Shown here: piece by piece, positions 15,076-23,192 of the stretch
How positions within the stretch are numbered: position 1 is the first letter of the stretch
How the letters are laid out: each line of letters starts with the position of its first letter
Assembly (NCBI GenBank): GCA_900547415.1
Contig: URGS01000012.1
Span: 1 to 49,520 of the forward strand
From: an uncultured Phascolarctobacterium sp.
GTDB taxonomy: Bacteria > Bacillota > Negativicutes > Acidaminococcales > Acidaminococcaceae
Direction: 5' to 3'
Length of the DNA stretch: 49,520 bases
Notes under the pieces: model-generated
What the model was told of the DNA's origin: nothing
What the model saw: the letters and a program-made list of their open reading frames with translations, nothing else
Databases searched by the model: none
Made by a program: the position numbers and the translations under genes

Positions 15076-16797
15076 TTGTCGCGAATTATTAAAAATTATT
15101 TAAAAGAATTACAGGAAAAAGAGTGGGGGTTCCAGGTTTATCCTCCGGGATTGAGGCATCCTGTTGCCTTTGTTTATCCTAATGAATATCATTTGGGTAT
15201 GTCTAATTTAGGCATGCATATTTTGTACCAAATGATTAACAGTCGTGGTGACAGTGCCTGTGAGCGCTTCTTTTTACCGTCCCGTCAGCATATGAAGGAG
15301 CATATTAAAAGCAAGACTGCGCTGCTAAGTGTAGAGACACAGCGTCCCTTAGCAGATTTTGCGGTAATTTTTGTTATGCTGTCCTTTGAAATGGACTATG
15401 ATAATCTGCTGACTATTTTGGATTTAGGAAACATTAAGCTGCGTGCAGCACAGCGCAATCAGAGAGAACCCTTAGTTATTATTGGTGGTCCTTGCGCTAC
15501 ATTTAATCCGGAACCCTTGGCAGAGGTTGCAGATGCCTTTGTTATTGGCGAGGGCGAAGAAACTGTTCAGAAGATTTTGGATACTATTTATAGTAAGGCA
15601 ACTAAGGATGAGCGTCTTACTGCGTTGACACAGATTGACGGCGTATATGTTCCTAGGTTTTATGAGCCACAATACAATGAGAATGAGGAATTTTCAGGTA
15701 TGCGAAATTTGGAGCCTGCTCCTGAAAAAATAAAGCGTCAATGGGTACGTGACATTGATGCATATCCCCATACGTCTGCTATTGTAACTAGCGAAACTGA
15801 ATTTGAGGATATGTTTATTGTTGAAGTTGCTCGTGGCTGTGGACGCCATTGTCGTTTCTGTATGGCCGGTTACTGCTTCCGTAAGCCCCGTTCACGTGCT
15901 TTGGAAAATATTTTGGCAGATATTGTTAATCGTCCTGAGCGTACTAAAAAGGTTGGTCTGATGGGTGCAGCAGTTTCTGACCATCCGCAGATTAAGGAGC
16001 TCACAGCTTACTTGGCAGAGAAGAAGATTAATTTCTCTGTGGCTTCACTGCGTGCAGATACTTTGGATGAGCAAATGGCACAGGCTTTGGCTGCCAGTGG
16101 TCAGCGTACTATGACCGTTGCTCCCGAGGCTGGCAGCAGCAGAATGCGTGACAGCATTAACAAGGGCATTACAGAGGAGCATGTCTACAATGCAATTGAG
16201 CTGGCAGCAGGCGCAGGCATGCGCAACATTAAGCTGTACTATATGATTGGCCTGCCAGGTGAAGAGGATGAAGACATAGAAGAAATGATAGCTATGATTT
16301 TGCGTATTCGTGACAAGATGGATGCGGTAGGCAATAAGGGCGAGCTTGTTATTTCTGTAAATGGCTTTGTTCCCAAGCCCTTTACTCCCTATCAATGGGC
16401 GCCTTTGTGCAATGTACGTACTTTAAAGCAGCGTTTTAAAATGCTTAATGATGGCCTGAAAAAGAATCGCCATATTAAGCTGATTACTGAGTCTTTACGC
16501 GAGTCTGTTGTTCAGGCAGTTTTGGCGCGTGGCGATCGCAGGATTGGCCAGGCTCTTTTGGCAGCGCATGAAAGTGGTCAAAACCTTAAGAGCGTACTTA
16601 AGGAGCAGGGCACTGATATTGAAGAGCTGGCAGAGCGTGAGCTGGAGGTTGGTCAGCCATTGCCTTGGAATCATTTGGATATGGGCGTAACCAATGAGTA
16701 TTTAGCTTTAGAGCTTAAGCGTAGTGAGGGCGGAAAATTTACTCCTATGTGCTTTGATGGCTGCAGTCGCTGTGGCGTTTGTGAAAAAAGTAAATAA
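15076..16797 (+). CDS. TIGR03960-type B12-binding radical SAM protein
   Basis: A 573-residue protein. It has an N-terminal cobalamin-binding-like domain (about 20-170, VIIGGPCATFNPEPLAEVADAF), a radical SAM core with C255-C259-C262 (GCGRHCRFC), and a C-terminal cysteine cluster (CFDGCSRCGVC, about 559-569). These are features of TIGR03960, whose reaction is unknown. In many Firmicutes it is fused or adjacent to a DUF2344/TIGR03936 protein and then rodA/rng/rplU; none of these is here. The start is TTG 15076, with GAAAGGAT upstream and the family-typical first residues. It sits 18 bases after pap. Confidence 0.88.
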   Translation: MSRIIKNYLKELQEKEWGFQVYPPGLRHPVAFVYPNEYHLGMSNLGMHILYQMINSRGDSACERFFLPSRQHMKEHIKSKTALLSVETQRPLADFAVIFVMLSFEMDYDNLLTILDLGNIKLRAAQRNQREPLVIIGGPCATFNPEPLAEVADAFVIGEGEETVQKILDTIYSKATKDERLTALTQIDGVYVPRFYEPQYNENEEFSGMRNLEPAPEKIKRQWVRDIDAYPHTSAIVTSETEFEDMFIVEVARGCGRHCRFCMAGYCFRKPRSRALENILADIVNRPERTKKVGLMGAAVSDHPQIKELTAYLAEKKINFSVASLRADTLDEQMAQALAASGQRTMTVAPEAGSSRMRDSINKGITEEHVYNAIELAAGAGMRNIKLYYMIGLPGEEDEDIEEMIAMILRIRDKMDAVGNKGELVISVNGFVPKPFTPYQWAPLCNVRTLKQRFKMLNDGLKKNRHIKLITESLRESVVQAVLARGDRRIGQALLAAHESGQNLKSVLKEQGTDIEELAERELEVGQPLPWNHLDMGVTNEYLALELKRSEGGKFTPMCFDGCSRCGVCEKSK

Positions 16798-16813
16798 TTG
16801 GGTATAGGTTTTG

Positions 16814-16859
16814 ACGGCTGCTGGCTTTGGTGGATAAATTTCTCCGATGCAGCAGCCGT
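16814..16859 (+). promoter_or_regulatory. Hairpin and possible promoter before pgeF
   Basis: ACGGCTGCTG (16814-16823) pairs perfectly with CAGCAGCCGT (16850-16859) over a 26-base loop. No T tract follows, so it is not a classic terminator. TTGACG (16811-16816) with TAAATT (16835-16840, spacer 18) may be a promoter within it. Confidence 0.4.
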
Positions 16860-16888
16860 TATACATTAATGGAATTGAGGGGGTTATT

Positions 16889-17704
16889 ATGAAGAACTTT
16901 CATTTACTGCAAAAAAATAATCTATGGTTCGGAAGCTTTCCCTTACTAGAGAATAATGGTTTTGTTAATGGCTGCAGCTGTAGACTAAATGGAGTAAGCG
17001 ATGTAGCAGCAGGAACTTTGAACTTAGCATTGCACGTTGGTGACAATCCGCAGTTGGTTGTTGAAAATCGACAAAGCTTTGCAGAAGCTCTTGGAGTTGA
17101 TGCTGCTAAATTTACGACTTGTCAACAGGTACATGGCAGTAAGGTTGTACGTGTTACCGAAGAACTTATAGGCAGTGGTGCAGTGTCTTTTGAGAATACT
17201 GTAGCTGACACTGATTCCTTGATCTGCAATATTCCTGACGTACCCTTGATGCTGTTTTATGCAGACTGCGTACCTATGCTTTTGGCGGATAATGTTAGTG
17301 GCGCAGTGGGACTTGCACACGCAGGCTGGCGCGGTACAGTAGCGAAAATTGCACAAAAAACATTGGATGCCATGGCGGAAGAATTTGGTACTAAGGCGGA
17401 GAATGTTGTTGCGGCCATTGGTCCATCCATAGGTCGATGCTGCTATGAGGTTGACGATTTTGTACGCAACCAGGCAGCTGGTTATGAGGAATTCTTTGCA
17501 CCTAAAGAGTTAGCTGGTAAATATATGCTGGATTTGTGGGGATATAATGTAAAGCAGCTTTTAGAGTATGGCGTTCTGTCTGAAAATATAGCTGTGGCGG
17601 AGGTTTGTACTGCACATAACAGCAGTTTGTTTTGCTCATATAGGGCAGAGAAGGGAAATACAGGGCGTATGGGAGTATGCCTCATGGCAAGAAAATACAG
17701 ATAA
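16889..17704 (+). CDS. pgeF: Peptidoglycan editing factor PgeF (YfiH/laccase-domain family)
   Basis: A 271-residue multicopper-oxidase-like (DUF152/YfiH) protein. Family members keep L-serine out of the peptidoglycan stem by hydrolysing UDP-MurNAc-L-Ser and were formerly called polyphenol oxidases. Zinc-site motifs are visible: QQVHGSKV, the DCVPMLLAD stretch, HAGWRGTV, and CTAHNSSLFCSYRAEKG near the C-terminus. ATG 16889 follows GAGGGGG by about 7 bases; the longer in-frame start lacks a site and crosses the hairpin. It converges on fba at a shared terminator. Confidence 0.92.
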   Translation: MKNFHLLQKNNLWFGSFPLLENNGFVNGCSCRLNGVSDVAAGTLNLALHVGDNPQLVVENRQSFAEALGVDAAKFTTCQQVHGSKVVRVTEELIGSGAVSFENTVADTDSLICNIPDVPLMLFYADCVPMLLADNVSGAVGLAHAGWRGTVAKIAQKTLDAMAEEFGTKAENVVAAIGPSIGRCCYEVDDFVRNQAAGYEEFFAPKELAGKYMLDLWGYNVKQLLEYGVLSENIAVAEVCTAHNSSLFCSYRAEKGNTGRMGVCLMARKYR

Positions 17705-17739
17705 GGGAATATGCAGGTGCATAGTTCTTTTAACGAAAA

Positions 17740-17771
17740 AATCCCCTGACCATGATGGTCAGGGGATTGCT
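17740..17771. terminator. Bidirectional terminator between pgeF and fba
   Basis: A 12-bp perfect stem (17740-17751 with 17757-17768) has A-rich sequence on its left (T-rich read from the minus strand). It lies between two convergent genes. Confidence 0.85.
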
Positions 17772-17785
17772 GTTTATGTGTACGA

Positions 17786-18715
17786 TTACAGTCTGTTGCT
17801 GCTGTTCAGTACATTGCGGATTTTATGAGCTACCATATCTTGGATAGCTTGACGAGCAGGTTTCAGATATTGACGGGGGTCAAAATCTTCCGGATGCTCG
17901 ACTAAATGTTTACGAACAGAAGCGGTCATTGCCAGACGCAGGTCAGTGTCGATGTTGATTTTGCAAACGCCGAATTTGCCTGCTTTCAGCAGCATGTCTT
18001 CGGGAACGCCTTGTGCACCGTCCAGTTTGCCGCCATATTTGTTGCATTCTTCAACAAAGGACGGGATAACAGTGGACGCACCATGGAGAACCAGCGGGAA
18101 GTTAGGCAGCATGTTGGTGATTTTTTCCAGACGAGCAAAGTCTAATTCCGGGTCACCTTTAAATTTGTATGCACCATGGCTAGTGCCGATTGCAATTGCC
18201 AGGGAGTCGCAGCCAGTACGTTCAACAAACTCTACTGCTTGGTCAGGATCGGTGTAGGTAGCGTCTTTAGTGTTAACCTTAACAGCGTCTTCTACGCCTG
18301 CCAGACGACCCAGTTCAGCCTCTACTACAACACCTTTGCTGTGAGCGTATTCTACAACGCGTCTAGTCATTTCGATGTTTTCTTCAAAGGGATGTTTGCT
18401 GCCGTCAATCATAACAGAGGAGAAACCACCATCGATGCAGGCTTTGCAGATTTCAAAGTCTTCACCATGGTCCAGGTGCAATGCAATAGGAAGACCAGTG
18501 TCTTCAATTGCAGCTTCAACTAATTTCATCAGATAGATATGGCTAGCATATTTACGAGCACCAGCGGAAACTTGCAGAATTAAAGGAGATTGTTCTTGTT
18601 TTGCAGCAGCAACGATACCTTGGATGATTTCCATATTATTAACGTTGAAGGCACCTACTGCATAGTGGCCTTCATAAGCTTTTTTAAACATTTCAGTAGT
18701 TGTAACTAAGGGCAT
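17786..18715 (-). CDS. fba: Class II fructose-1,6-bisphosphate aldolase
   Basis: A 309-residue zinc-dependent aldolase of glycolysis and gluconeogenesis, splitting fructose-1,6-bisphosphate into dihydroxyacetone phosphate and glyceraldehyde 3-phosphate. Metal-site motifs are HLDHGED (the residues following LPIALHL) and the late histidine in VLHGAST. The EAELGRLAGVED and IGTSHGAYK stretches are typical of class II. Length fits the B. subtilis type. AAGGAGG precedes the ATG by about 9 bases. A TATAAT box at 18752-18757 on the minus strand is the likely -10, with a weak -35. Confidence 0.96.
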   Translation of the reverse strand: MPLVTTTEMFKKAYEGHYAVGAFNVNNMEIIQGIVAAAKQEQSPLILQVSAGARKYASHIYLMKLVEAAIEDTGLPIALHLDHGEDFEICKACIDGGFSSVMIDGSKHPFEENIEMTRRVVEYAHSKGVVVEAELGRLAGVEDAVKVNTKDATYTDPDQAVEFVERTGCDSLAIAIGTSHGAYKFKGDPELDFARLEKITNMLPNFPLVLHGASTVIPSFVEECNKYGGKLDGAQGVPEDMLLKAGKFGVCKINIDTDLRLAMTASVRKHLVEHPEDFDPRQYLKPARQAIQDMVAHKIRNVLNSSNRL

Positions 18716-18843
18716 TTACGATTCCTCCTTAAATTTATTTAGTATACTCTAATTATAGCATATTCTCAGATTTTGGTATAGTATTTTTCTACACACTGCG
18801 GTTAATGATGAGCATTATAATTTGCATCAGGTGGTGCTTACTG

Positions 18844-19518
18844 CTATAGCAGACTGCGCAGATCTTCTGGTAACTCTCTTGTAATTTCCATGGGTTTATC
18901 GCTTACAGGATGGATAAAAGCAAGCTTGTAGGCATGCAATGCGTGTCTTGACTGCGGTCCTGGTGCTCCATAAAGATTGTCATTATAAAGGGGACAGCCA
19001 ATATGAGCCATATGAACGCGGATTTGATGGGTGCGACCTGTAAACAGCTTTAGCTCCACCAATGATTTATCACCTTTTTTACTGAGAAGCTTGTAGGCTG
19101 TTTTTGCGTATTTGCCTTTTTCAAAATCTATACAGCGTTCTATTATACTGCCTTCTTTACGAGCAATAGGTGCTTCAATGATTCCTTCAGGAGCAGGCAG
19201 CTGGCCTGTAACAATAGCAAGATATGTCTTATGCATATTTTGCTGTGAAAGCCAAAATTGAACAATGGGTTCCTTGGCAAAGATTACCATACCAGAGGTG
19301 TTGCGGTCTAAGCGCAGCACAGGATGAATATCTGCAGAAATGGCTTTAGCCTTATAGTAATTGCTTACATAATCATAAAGAGTAAAGCCGCGTTCATTGA
19401 CTGTAGGGTGTACGAGCATACCAGCAGGCTTGTCAATAATGAGCATAAAATCATCTTCGTAGGCAATCATCTGCGGCGTAAGTTGAGCATTTGGATTTGG
19501 TGAAAGCTCAAAGGTCAT
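18844..19518 (-). CDS. RluA-family RNA pseudouridine synthase
   Basis: A 224-residue pseudouridine synthase of the RluA type. It has the catalytic motif RLDRNTSGM (with the active aspartate), the NKPAG-like DKPAGMLVHP, and the late RTHQIRVHMAH motif. It lacks an N-terminal S4 domain, as in short family members, so the target (rRNA or tRNA) cannot be named. ATG 19518 starts one base after the stop codon of the upstream DUF896 gene and has no Shine-Dalgarno, suggesting translation by re-initiation. A TTG at 19548 is a less likely longer start. Confidence 0.9.
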   Translation of the reverse strand: MTFELSPNPNAQLTPQMIAYEDDFMLIIDKPAGMLVHPTVNERGFTLYDYVSNYYKAKAISADIHPVLRLDRNTSGMVIFAKEPIVQFWLSQQNMHKTYLAIVTGQLPAPEGIIEAPIARKEGSIIERCIDFEKGKYAKTAYKLLSKKGDKSLVELKLFTGRTHQIRVHMAHIGCPLYNDNLYGAPGPQSRHALHAYKLAFIHPVSDKPMEITRELPEDLRSLL

Positions 19519-19519
19519 A

Positions 19520-19711
19520 TTAGTGTTGGTTTTTGGGCAGTTCGTCAACTACTTCAATATTATCCAGTTGATTTTTCAGCTGAGTTCTAATTCCATCAAG
19601 ATAAATACCATAAAGCTTTTTTTGCTCCATAAGCTCATCAGGGGTAAGGCCTTCAGTTTTCTTTTTATGAGCAAGCTCATTGATGCGTTTAATTAATACT
19701 TGATAATCCAT
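19520..19711 (-). CDS. DUF896/YnzC-family small protein
   Basis: A 63-residue acidic/basic helical protein of the DUF896 (YnzC) family. In B. subtilis YnzC is made in the SOS operon, but the molecular role is unknown. The family pattern is visible in INELAHKKKTEGLTPDE followed by a second helix with RTQLKNQLDNIEVVDE. AAGGAG precedes the ATG by 8 bases. It is translationally coupled to the pseudouridine synthase that follows. Confidence 0.9.
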   Translation of the reverse strand: MDYQVLIKRINELAHKKKTEGLTPDELMEQKKLYGIYLDGIRTQLKNQLDNIEVVDELPKNQH

Positions 19712-19875
19712 ATTTTTCACTCCTTGTATAAGATGCAACGGATGCATAGGCGCAGCCGTAGTTTAGCTGTAGATAAGCTGCTGTAGTATCGAAAATAAGT
19801 ATAATTTACGATATTATAGCACTTATAGATTATAGCAAAGGCAACGTAAAACTACAAGCCAATTAACCGTTTGCG

Positions 19876-19904
19876 TTGACTGAGATTGCTATTTGTGTTA
19901 TTAT
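19876..19904 (+). promoter_or_regulatory. Promoter of the ABC importer operon
   Basis: TTGACT (19876-19881), a 17-base spacer and TATTAT (19899-19904) lie about 85 bases before the substrate-binding protein. I looked for a cobalamin riboswitch core in the leader and did not find one. Confidence 0.75.
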
Positions 19905-19987
19905 GAAGAAGGTTTTAATGAGAGATATTATCAGTATAAAAAGGCCCGATTTATAAGGCTTTTCCTGATGTTTTGAGGTGAAATATT

Positions 19988-20947
19988 ATGAGCTTTAAGA
20001 AAATAACCTGCCTCCTTTTGGGAGTTCTGCTTCTTGCTATGGCTGGTTGTGGCGGCAATGAAAAAAAAGCGGCTACTGTAGAAAATGCTTATTTGCAGTT
20101 AATTGATGCTGCAGGCAGACATATTGTTATTGCCAAAAAGCCAGAGCGTGTTGTAAGCCTGACACCATCCTATTTAAGTATGATTGATGCGGTTGGTGGT
20201 ACTGTTGTTGGTCGTGCAACATCAAAGGTAGGTGTTGTTCCTCCTTCTATGGAAAAGGTACCTGAGGTAGGCTTTGTTTACAATATTAACATGGAAAGCT
20301 TAATTGCTCTGCGTCCGGACCTGGTTTTGGCTGGTCGTAATCAGCATGATAAATTTACTCCGATTTTAGAGTCTAATAATATTAATGTTATCCAGTTTGA
20401 TGCCAAAACATATGACGAGGTAAAGGAAACCGTCAAGGTTTTGGGCGAGGTTTATGGTACTGAGGATAAGGCTGAAGCTGAATGTCAGCTTCTCGATAAG
20501 GAAATCAAGGCTGTTACAGACAAGCTTCCTAAAGAAACAAATAAAAAGAAAATTGTTATTATGCACGCTACTGCCAGCAGTGTTACTGTTGAAGGTAAAA
20601 AGAGCATTGCAGGCTGCGTAAGTGATTTGCTGGGCTTTGACAACGTAGCTGCTGCAGCTTTAGGTGGCAAATCTGAAAAAACTCCCTATAGCATGGAAAG
20701 TCTTGTAGGACAAAATCCAGAAATCATCTTTATTACTTCCATGGGCAAGGCTGATGAAATTGAAAATCGTCTTCGTGCAGATTTTAAGAATAATCCTGCT
20801 TGGAACAGCTTGGAAGCTGTGCAGAAGGGTAGGGTATACGTCCTGCCTGAGCGTCTTTTCTTAATTAATCCTGGTTTGAATTATCCGGAGGCTGTTGAGT
20901 ATATGGCTAAGCAGGTATACCCGGAGGTCTTTAAAGATGGAAAATAA
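19988..20947 (+). CDS. ABC transporter substrate-binding lipoprotein (iron-complex/cobalamin class)
   Basis: A 319-residue extracytoplasmic binding protein of the BtuF/FhuD/FepB class (two-lobed, helical hinge). It has a lipoprotein signal peptide with lipobox LAMAGC and lipidated C21. The ERVVSLTPS strand, ALRPDLVLAG and the final NPGLNYPEAVEYMAKQ helix are typical. In a diderm Negativicute it would be anchored to the inner membrane and face the periplasm. The ligand (siderophore, heme or cobamide) cannot be read from sequence. It overlaps the permease gene by 11 bases. Confidence 0.88.
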   Translation: MSFKKITCLLLGVLLLAMAGCGGNEKKAATVENAYLQLIDAAGRHIVIAKKPERVVSLTPSYLSMIDAVGGTVVGRATSKVGVVPPSMEKVPEVGFVYNINMESLIALRPDLVLAGRNQHDKFTPILESNNINVIQFDAKTYDEVKETVKVLGEVYGTEDKAEAECQLLDKEIKAVTDKLPKETNKKKIVIMHATASSVTVEGKKSIAGCVSDLLGFDNVAAAALGGKSEKTPYSMESLVGQNPEIIFITSMGKADEIENRLRADFKNNPAWNSLEAVQKGRVYVLPERLFLINPGLNYPEAVEYMAKQVYPEVFKDGK

Positions 20948-21965
20948 ACAGCTTGATGCTTCTCAGGCAGTGGAGCAGTTTGGCATATCCAGAACCGTAT
21001 GGCGTATGGGTGTATTGTCATTTTTTCTGCTTTTGGCTGTTGTTGGAGCCTTTTTAAGTCTGACTAAGGGTTCTAGCGTGATTACATTGAGCCAGATTGT
21101 AGATATTCTTCTCAATCCTGGTACTGATCCGCAAAGCCAGATTATTTGGAATATCCGTATGCCCAGAACTATTGTAGGTGCTTTGGTTGGAATTAATCTG
21201 TCGCTTTCTGGTGCTATCCTGCAGGCAGTAATGCGCAATCCTTTGGCTGACCCTCATATTATAGGTATTTCCTCTGGTGCTGGCTTGGCAGGTGTTGTCA
21301 TCATGATTTTATTTCCTGCTTTGGAATATCTTATTACCCCAGTGGCTTTTGTAGGTGCTATGGTTGCGGCTATTTGCATTTATATTCTGGCTTGGAAAAA
21401 TGGTATTAAGCCCGTACGTATTATCTTGGCAGGTGTTGCTGTTTCTGCTTTTTTAAGTGCAGGTATTAGTGGTCTTATGATATTTTACAGTGACCGCGTG
21501 CATGGTGCACTGATGTGGATGGTAGGTGGCTTGGCGGCACGCAGCTGGCCTCATGTCAGCATTATCCTTCCTTATGCTGTAATTGGTCTGGTGCTGGCCT
21601 TGGCTGGTGCAGCGTACTTAAATATTCTTCAACTGGGCGACGAAATGGCAAGAGGTCTTGGTATTAACGTAGAGGTTACTCGTATTGTTATGACTGCCAT
21701 CGCAGCTCTTTTGGCAGCAAGTGCTGTCAGCGTTGTAGGTTTGCTTGGATTTGTTGGCTTGGTTGTTCCTCATGCGGCACGACTGTTAATTGGCAGTGAT
21801 TATCGTTTTTTGCTTCCTGCAGCAGGTCTGTTAGGTATTGCTATTGTAACCTTAAGTGATACCTTTGCAAGAGTTATATTTGCTCCTATAGAGCTTCCAG
21901 TTGGCATTATTATGGCCTTTTTGGGAGCACCCTTCTTTCTGTTTCTGTTAAGGAGGGAAATCTGA
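20937..21965 (+). CDS. FecCD/BtuC-family ABC permease
   Basis: A 342-residue permease with about 8-10 membrane segments. The FecCD signatures are RMPRTIVGALVGINLSLSGAILQ, NPLADPHIIGISSGAG and GFVGLVVPHAARLLIG. It would work as a homodimer with the adjacent ATPase to import a metal-chelate or cobamide. ATG 20937 overlaps the end of the binding-protein gene; GGAGG lies 9 bases upstream. The last base of its stop codon is the first base of the ATPase start. Confidence 0.93.
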   Translation: MENKQLDASQAVEQFGISRTVWRMGVLSFFLLLAVVGAFLSLTKGSSVITLSQIVDILLNPGTDPQSQIIWNIRMPRTIVGALVGINLSLSGAILQAVMRNPLADPHIIGISSGAGLAGVVIMILFPALEYLITPVAFVGAMVAAICIYILAWKNGIKPVRIILAGVAVSAFLSAGISGLMIFYSDRVHGALMWMVGGLAARSWPHVSIILPYAVIGLVLALAGAAYLNILQLGDEMARGLGINVEVTRIVMTAIAALLAASAVSVVGLLGFVGLVVPHAARLLIGSDYRFLLPAAGLLGIAIVTLSDTFARVIFAPIELPVGIIMAFLGAPFFLFLLRREI

Positions 21966-22747
21966 TGACGGCAATTATTAAGGCGGAGCATGTAACCGTT
22001 ACTATTAATAAAAAAGAAATCATTCATGATATTAGCTTTGAAATTCCTGAAGGGAAGATTTCTGCTATAATTGGTCCTAATGGCTGTGGCAAGAGTACAA
22101 CTTTGAAGGCTGTTTCCCGTATTTTGCCATATGCTGGTAAGATTACATTTAAGGATAAAGATATACATTCCTTTAGTCATAGGGAATTTGCCCAATGTTT
22201 GGCTATTTTGACCCAATCTCCACAAGCACCAACTGATTTGACTGTAAAGGATTTAGTGGAGATGGGACGCTTTCCTCATAGAGGATTTTTAGGTAGAGGC
22301 GGTAAGGATGATCATATTCATGTAGAATGGGCTTTAGAGCAAACAAACATGACTCATATGCAGAATCGTCTGTTGCATACCTTGTCAGGTGGTGAACGCC
22401 AAAGAGCGTGGATTGCCATGGCTTTGGCACAGCGTCCTCAGGTACTGCTTTTGGACGAGCCTACAACATATTTGGACATATGTCATCAGCTGGAGGTAAT
22501 GCAGCTTTTAGTTAAGCTCAATAGGGAATTGGGACTTACAGTTGTAATGGTTATTCATGATTTGAACCACGCTATTCAATATGCAGATCATGTGACTGTT
22601 ATTAAAGGTGGTTATCTCGTAACCAGCGGCATCCCTAAGGACATAGTTACTTCATCTTTGCTGCAGGACGTCTTTGGTGTGAAAGCTGATGAGTTTGCTT
22701 GTACTAATGGCCTGAGAGCGCTTGTTCCTATTGACTTGTACAAGTAA
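21965..22747 (+). CDS. ABC transporter ATP-binding protein (iron-complex/cobalamin class)
   Basis: A 260-residue ATPase with Walker A GPNGCGKST (37-45), signature LSGGERQ (140-146) and Walker B LLLDEPT (161-167), followed by the H-loop histidine in VIHDLNH. It resembles FhuC/BtuD-type ATPases in length and in the PTDLTVKDLVEMGRFPH stretch. It overlaps the permease gene by one base (ATGA-type junction), so all three genes form one operon. Confidence 0.94.
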   Translation: MTAIIKAEHVTVTINKKEIIHDISFEIPEGKISAIIGPNGCGKSTTLKAVSRILPYAGKITFKDKDIHSFSHREFAQCLAILTQSPQAPTDLTVKDLVEMGRFPHRGFLGRGGKDDHIHVEWALEQTNMTHMQNRLLHTLSGGERQRAWIAMALAQRPQVLLLDEPTTYLDICHQLEVMQLLVKLNRELGLTVVMVIHDLNHAIQYADHVTVIKGGYLVTSGIPKDIVTSSLLQDVFGVKADEFACTNGLRALVPIDLYK

Positions 22748-22820
22748 TGTCTATAGACAGAATGCTTTTCAGGCATTATATTGGCAAGGTAGTTACAAAA
22801 CAATAAACATTTGTCATTTC

Positions 22821-22860
22821 ACGAGGTGAGTCTGTTATTTAGACCACCTCGTTTTTATTT
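22821..22860 (+). terminator. Terminator of the ABC importer operon
   Basis: An 11-bp stem with one bulge (22822-22833 with 22841-22851) is followed by TTTTTATTTGTTT. Confidence 0.85.
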
Positions 22861-22982
22861 GTTTAAAATAATATTCGCAATATTAAGTTATTTCATGGTT
22901 ACAGTTTTAGTTTTTTTAACATATTATTAATATAAAAGAAATTTATGGTAAACAATGTAATAGTCTTAAATTTGCTTGAAAA

Positions 22983-23020
22983 AGAAAATACTGTACTGGA
23001 TAAAATAATAAGTATTTTCT
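22983..23020 (+). repeat. Inverted repeat upstream of the second AbgT gene
   Basis: AGAAAATACT (22983-22992) and AGTATTTTCT (23011-23020) form a perfect 10-bp inverted repeat around an 18-base AT-rich centre. It lies upstream of the promoter and could be an operator. The 22861-23192 stretch holds this, the -10 box and a leader hairpin, but no gene. Confidence 0.5.
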
Positions 23021-23091
23021 GATTAATACGTTAATGAAGTAAAGTAAATGTGACTAAAGTGTGTTAAAATAATGATTTTTGTGCTAATTTA

Positions 23092-23100
23092 TGTTATAAT
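23092..23100 (+). promoter_or_regulatory. Extended -10 promoter of the second AbgT operon
   Basis: TGTTATAAT is an extended -10 box about 95 bases before the start. No good -35 is visible. Confidence 0.6.
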
Positions 23101-23121
23101 CAATGTGTATTTATGTTGGAA

Positions 23122-23166
23122 GGATTTTCTTAATATTGTTAAGTATCTGCATAATTAAGAAAATCC
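23122..23166 (+). promoter_or_regulatory. 13-bp hairpin in the leader of the second AbgT gene
   Basis: GGATTTTCTTAAT (23122-23134) pairs perfectly with ATTAAGAAAATCC (23154-23166) across a 19-base loop. It begins about 15 bases after the presumed transcription start and ends before the GGAGGG site. No T tract follows, so it is more likely a stability or regulatory element than a terminator. Confidence 0.6.
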
Positions 23167-23192
23167 GAATATTTTATTTAGGAGGGATTTGT

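Noticed and set aside
19748..19987. Possible cobalamin riboswitch in front of the ABC importer
   Set aside because: The GGTGAAA...CCGCNACTGT core is not present; only a promoter and short AT-rich leader are seen.
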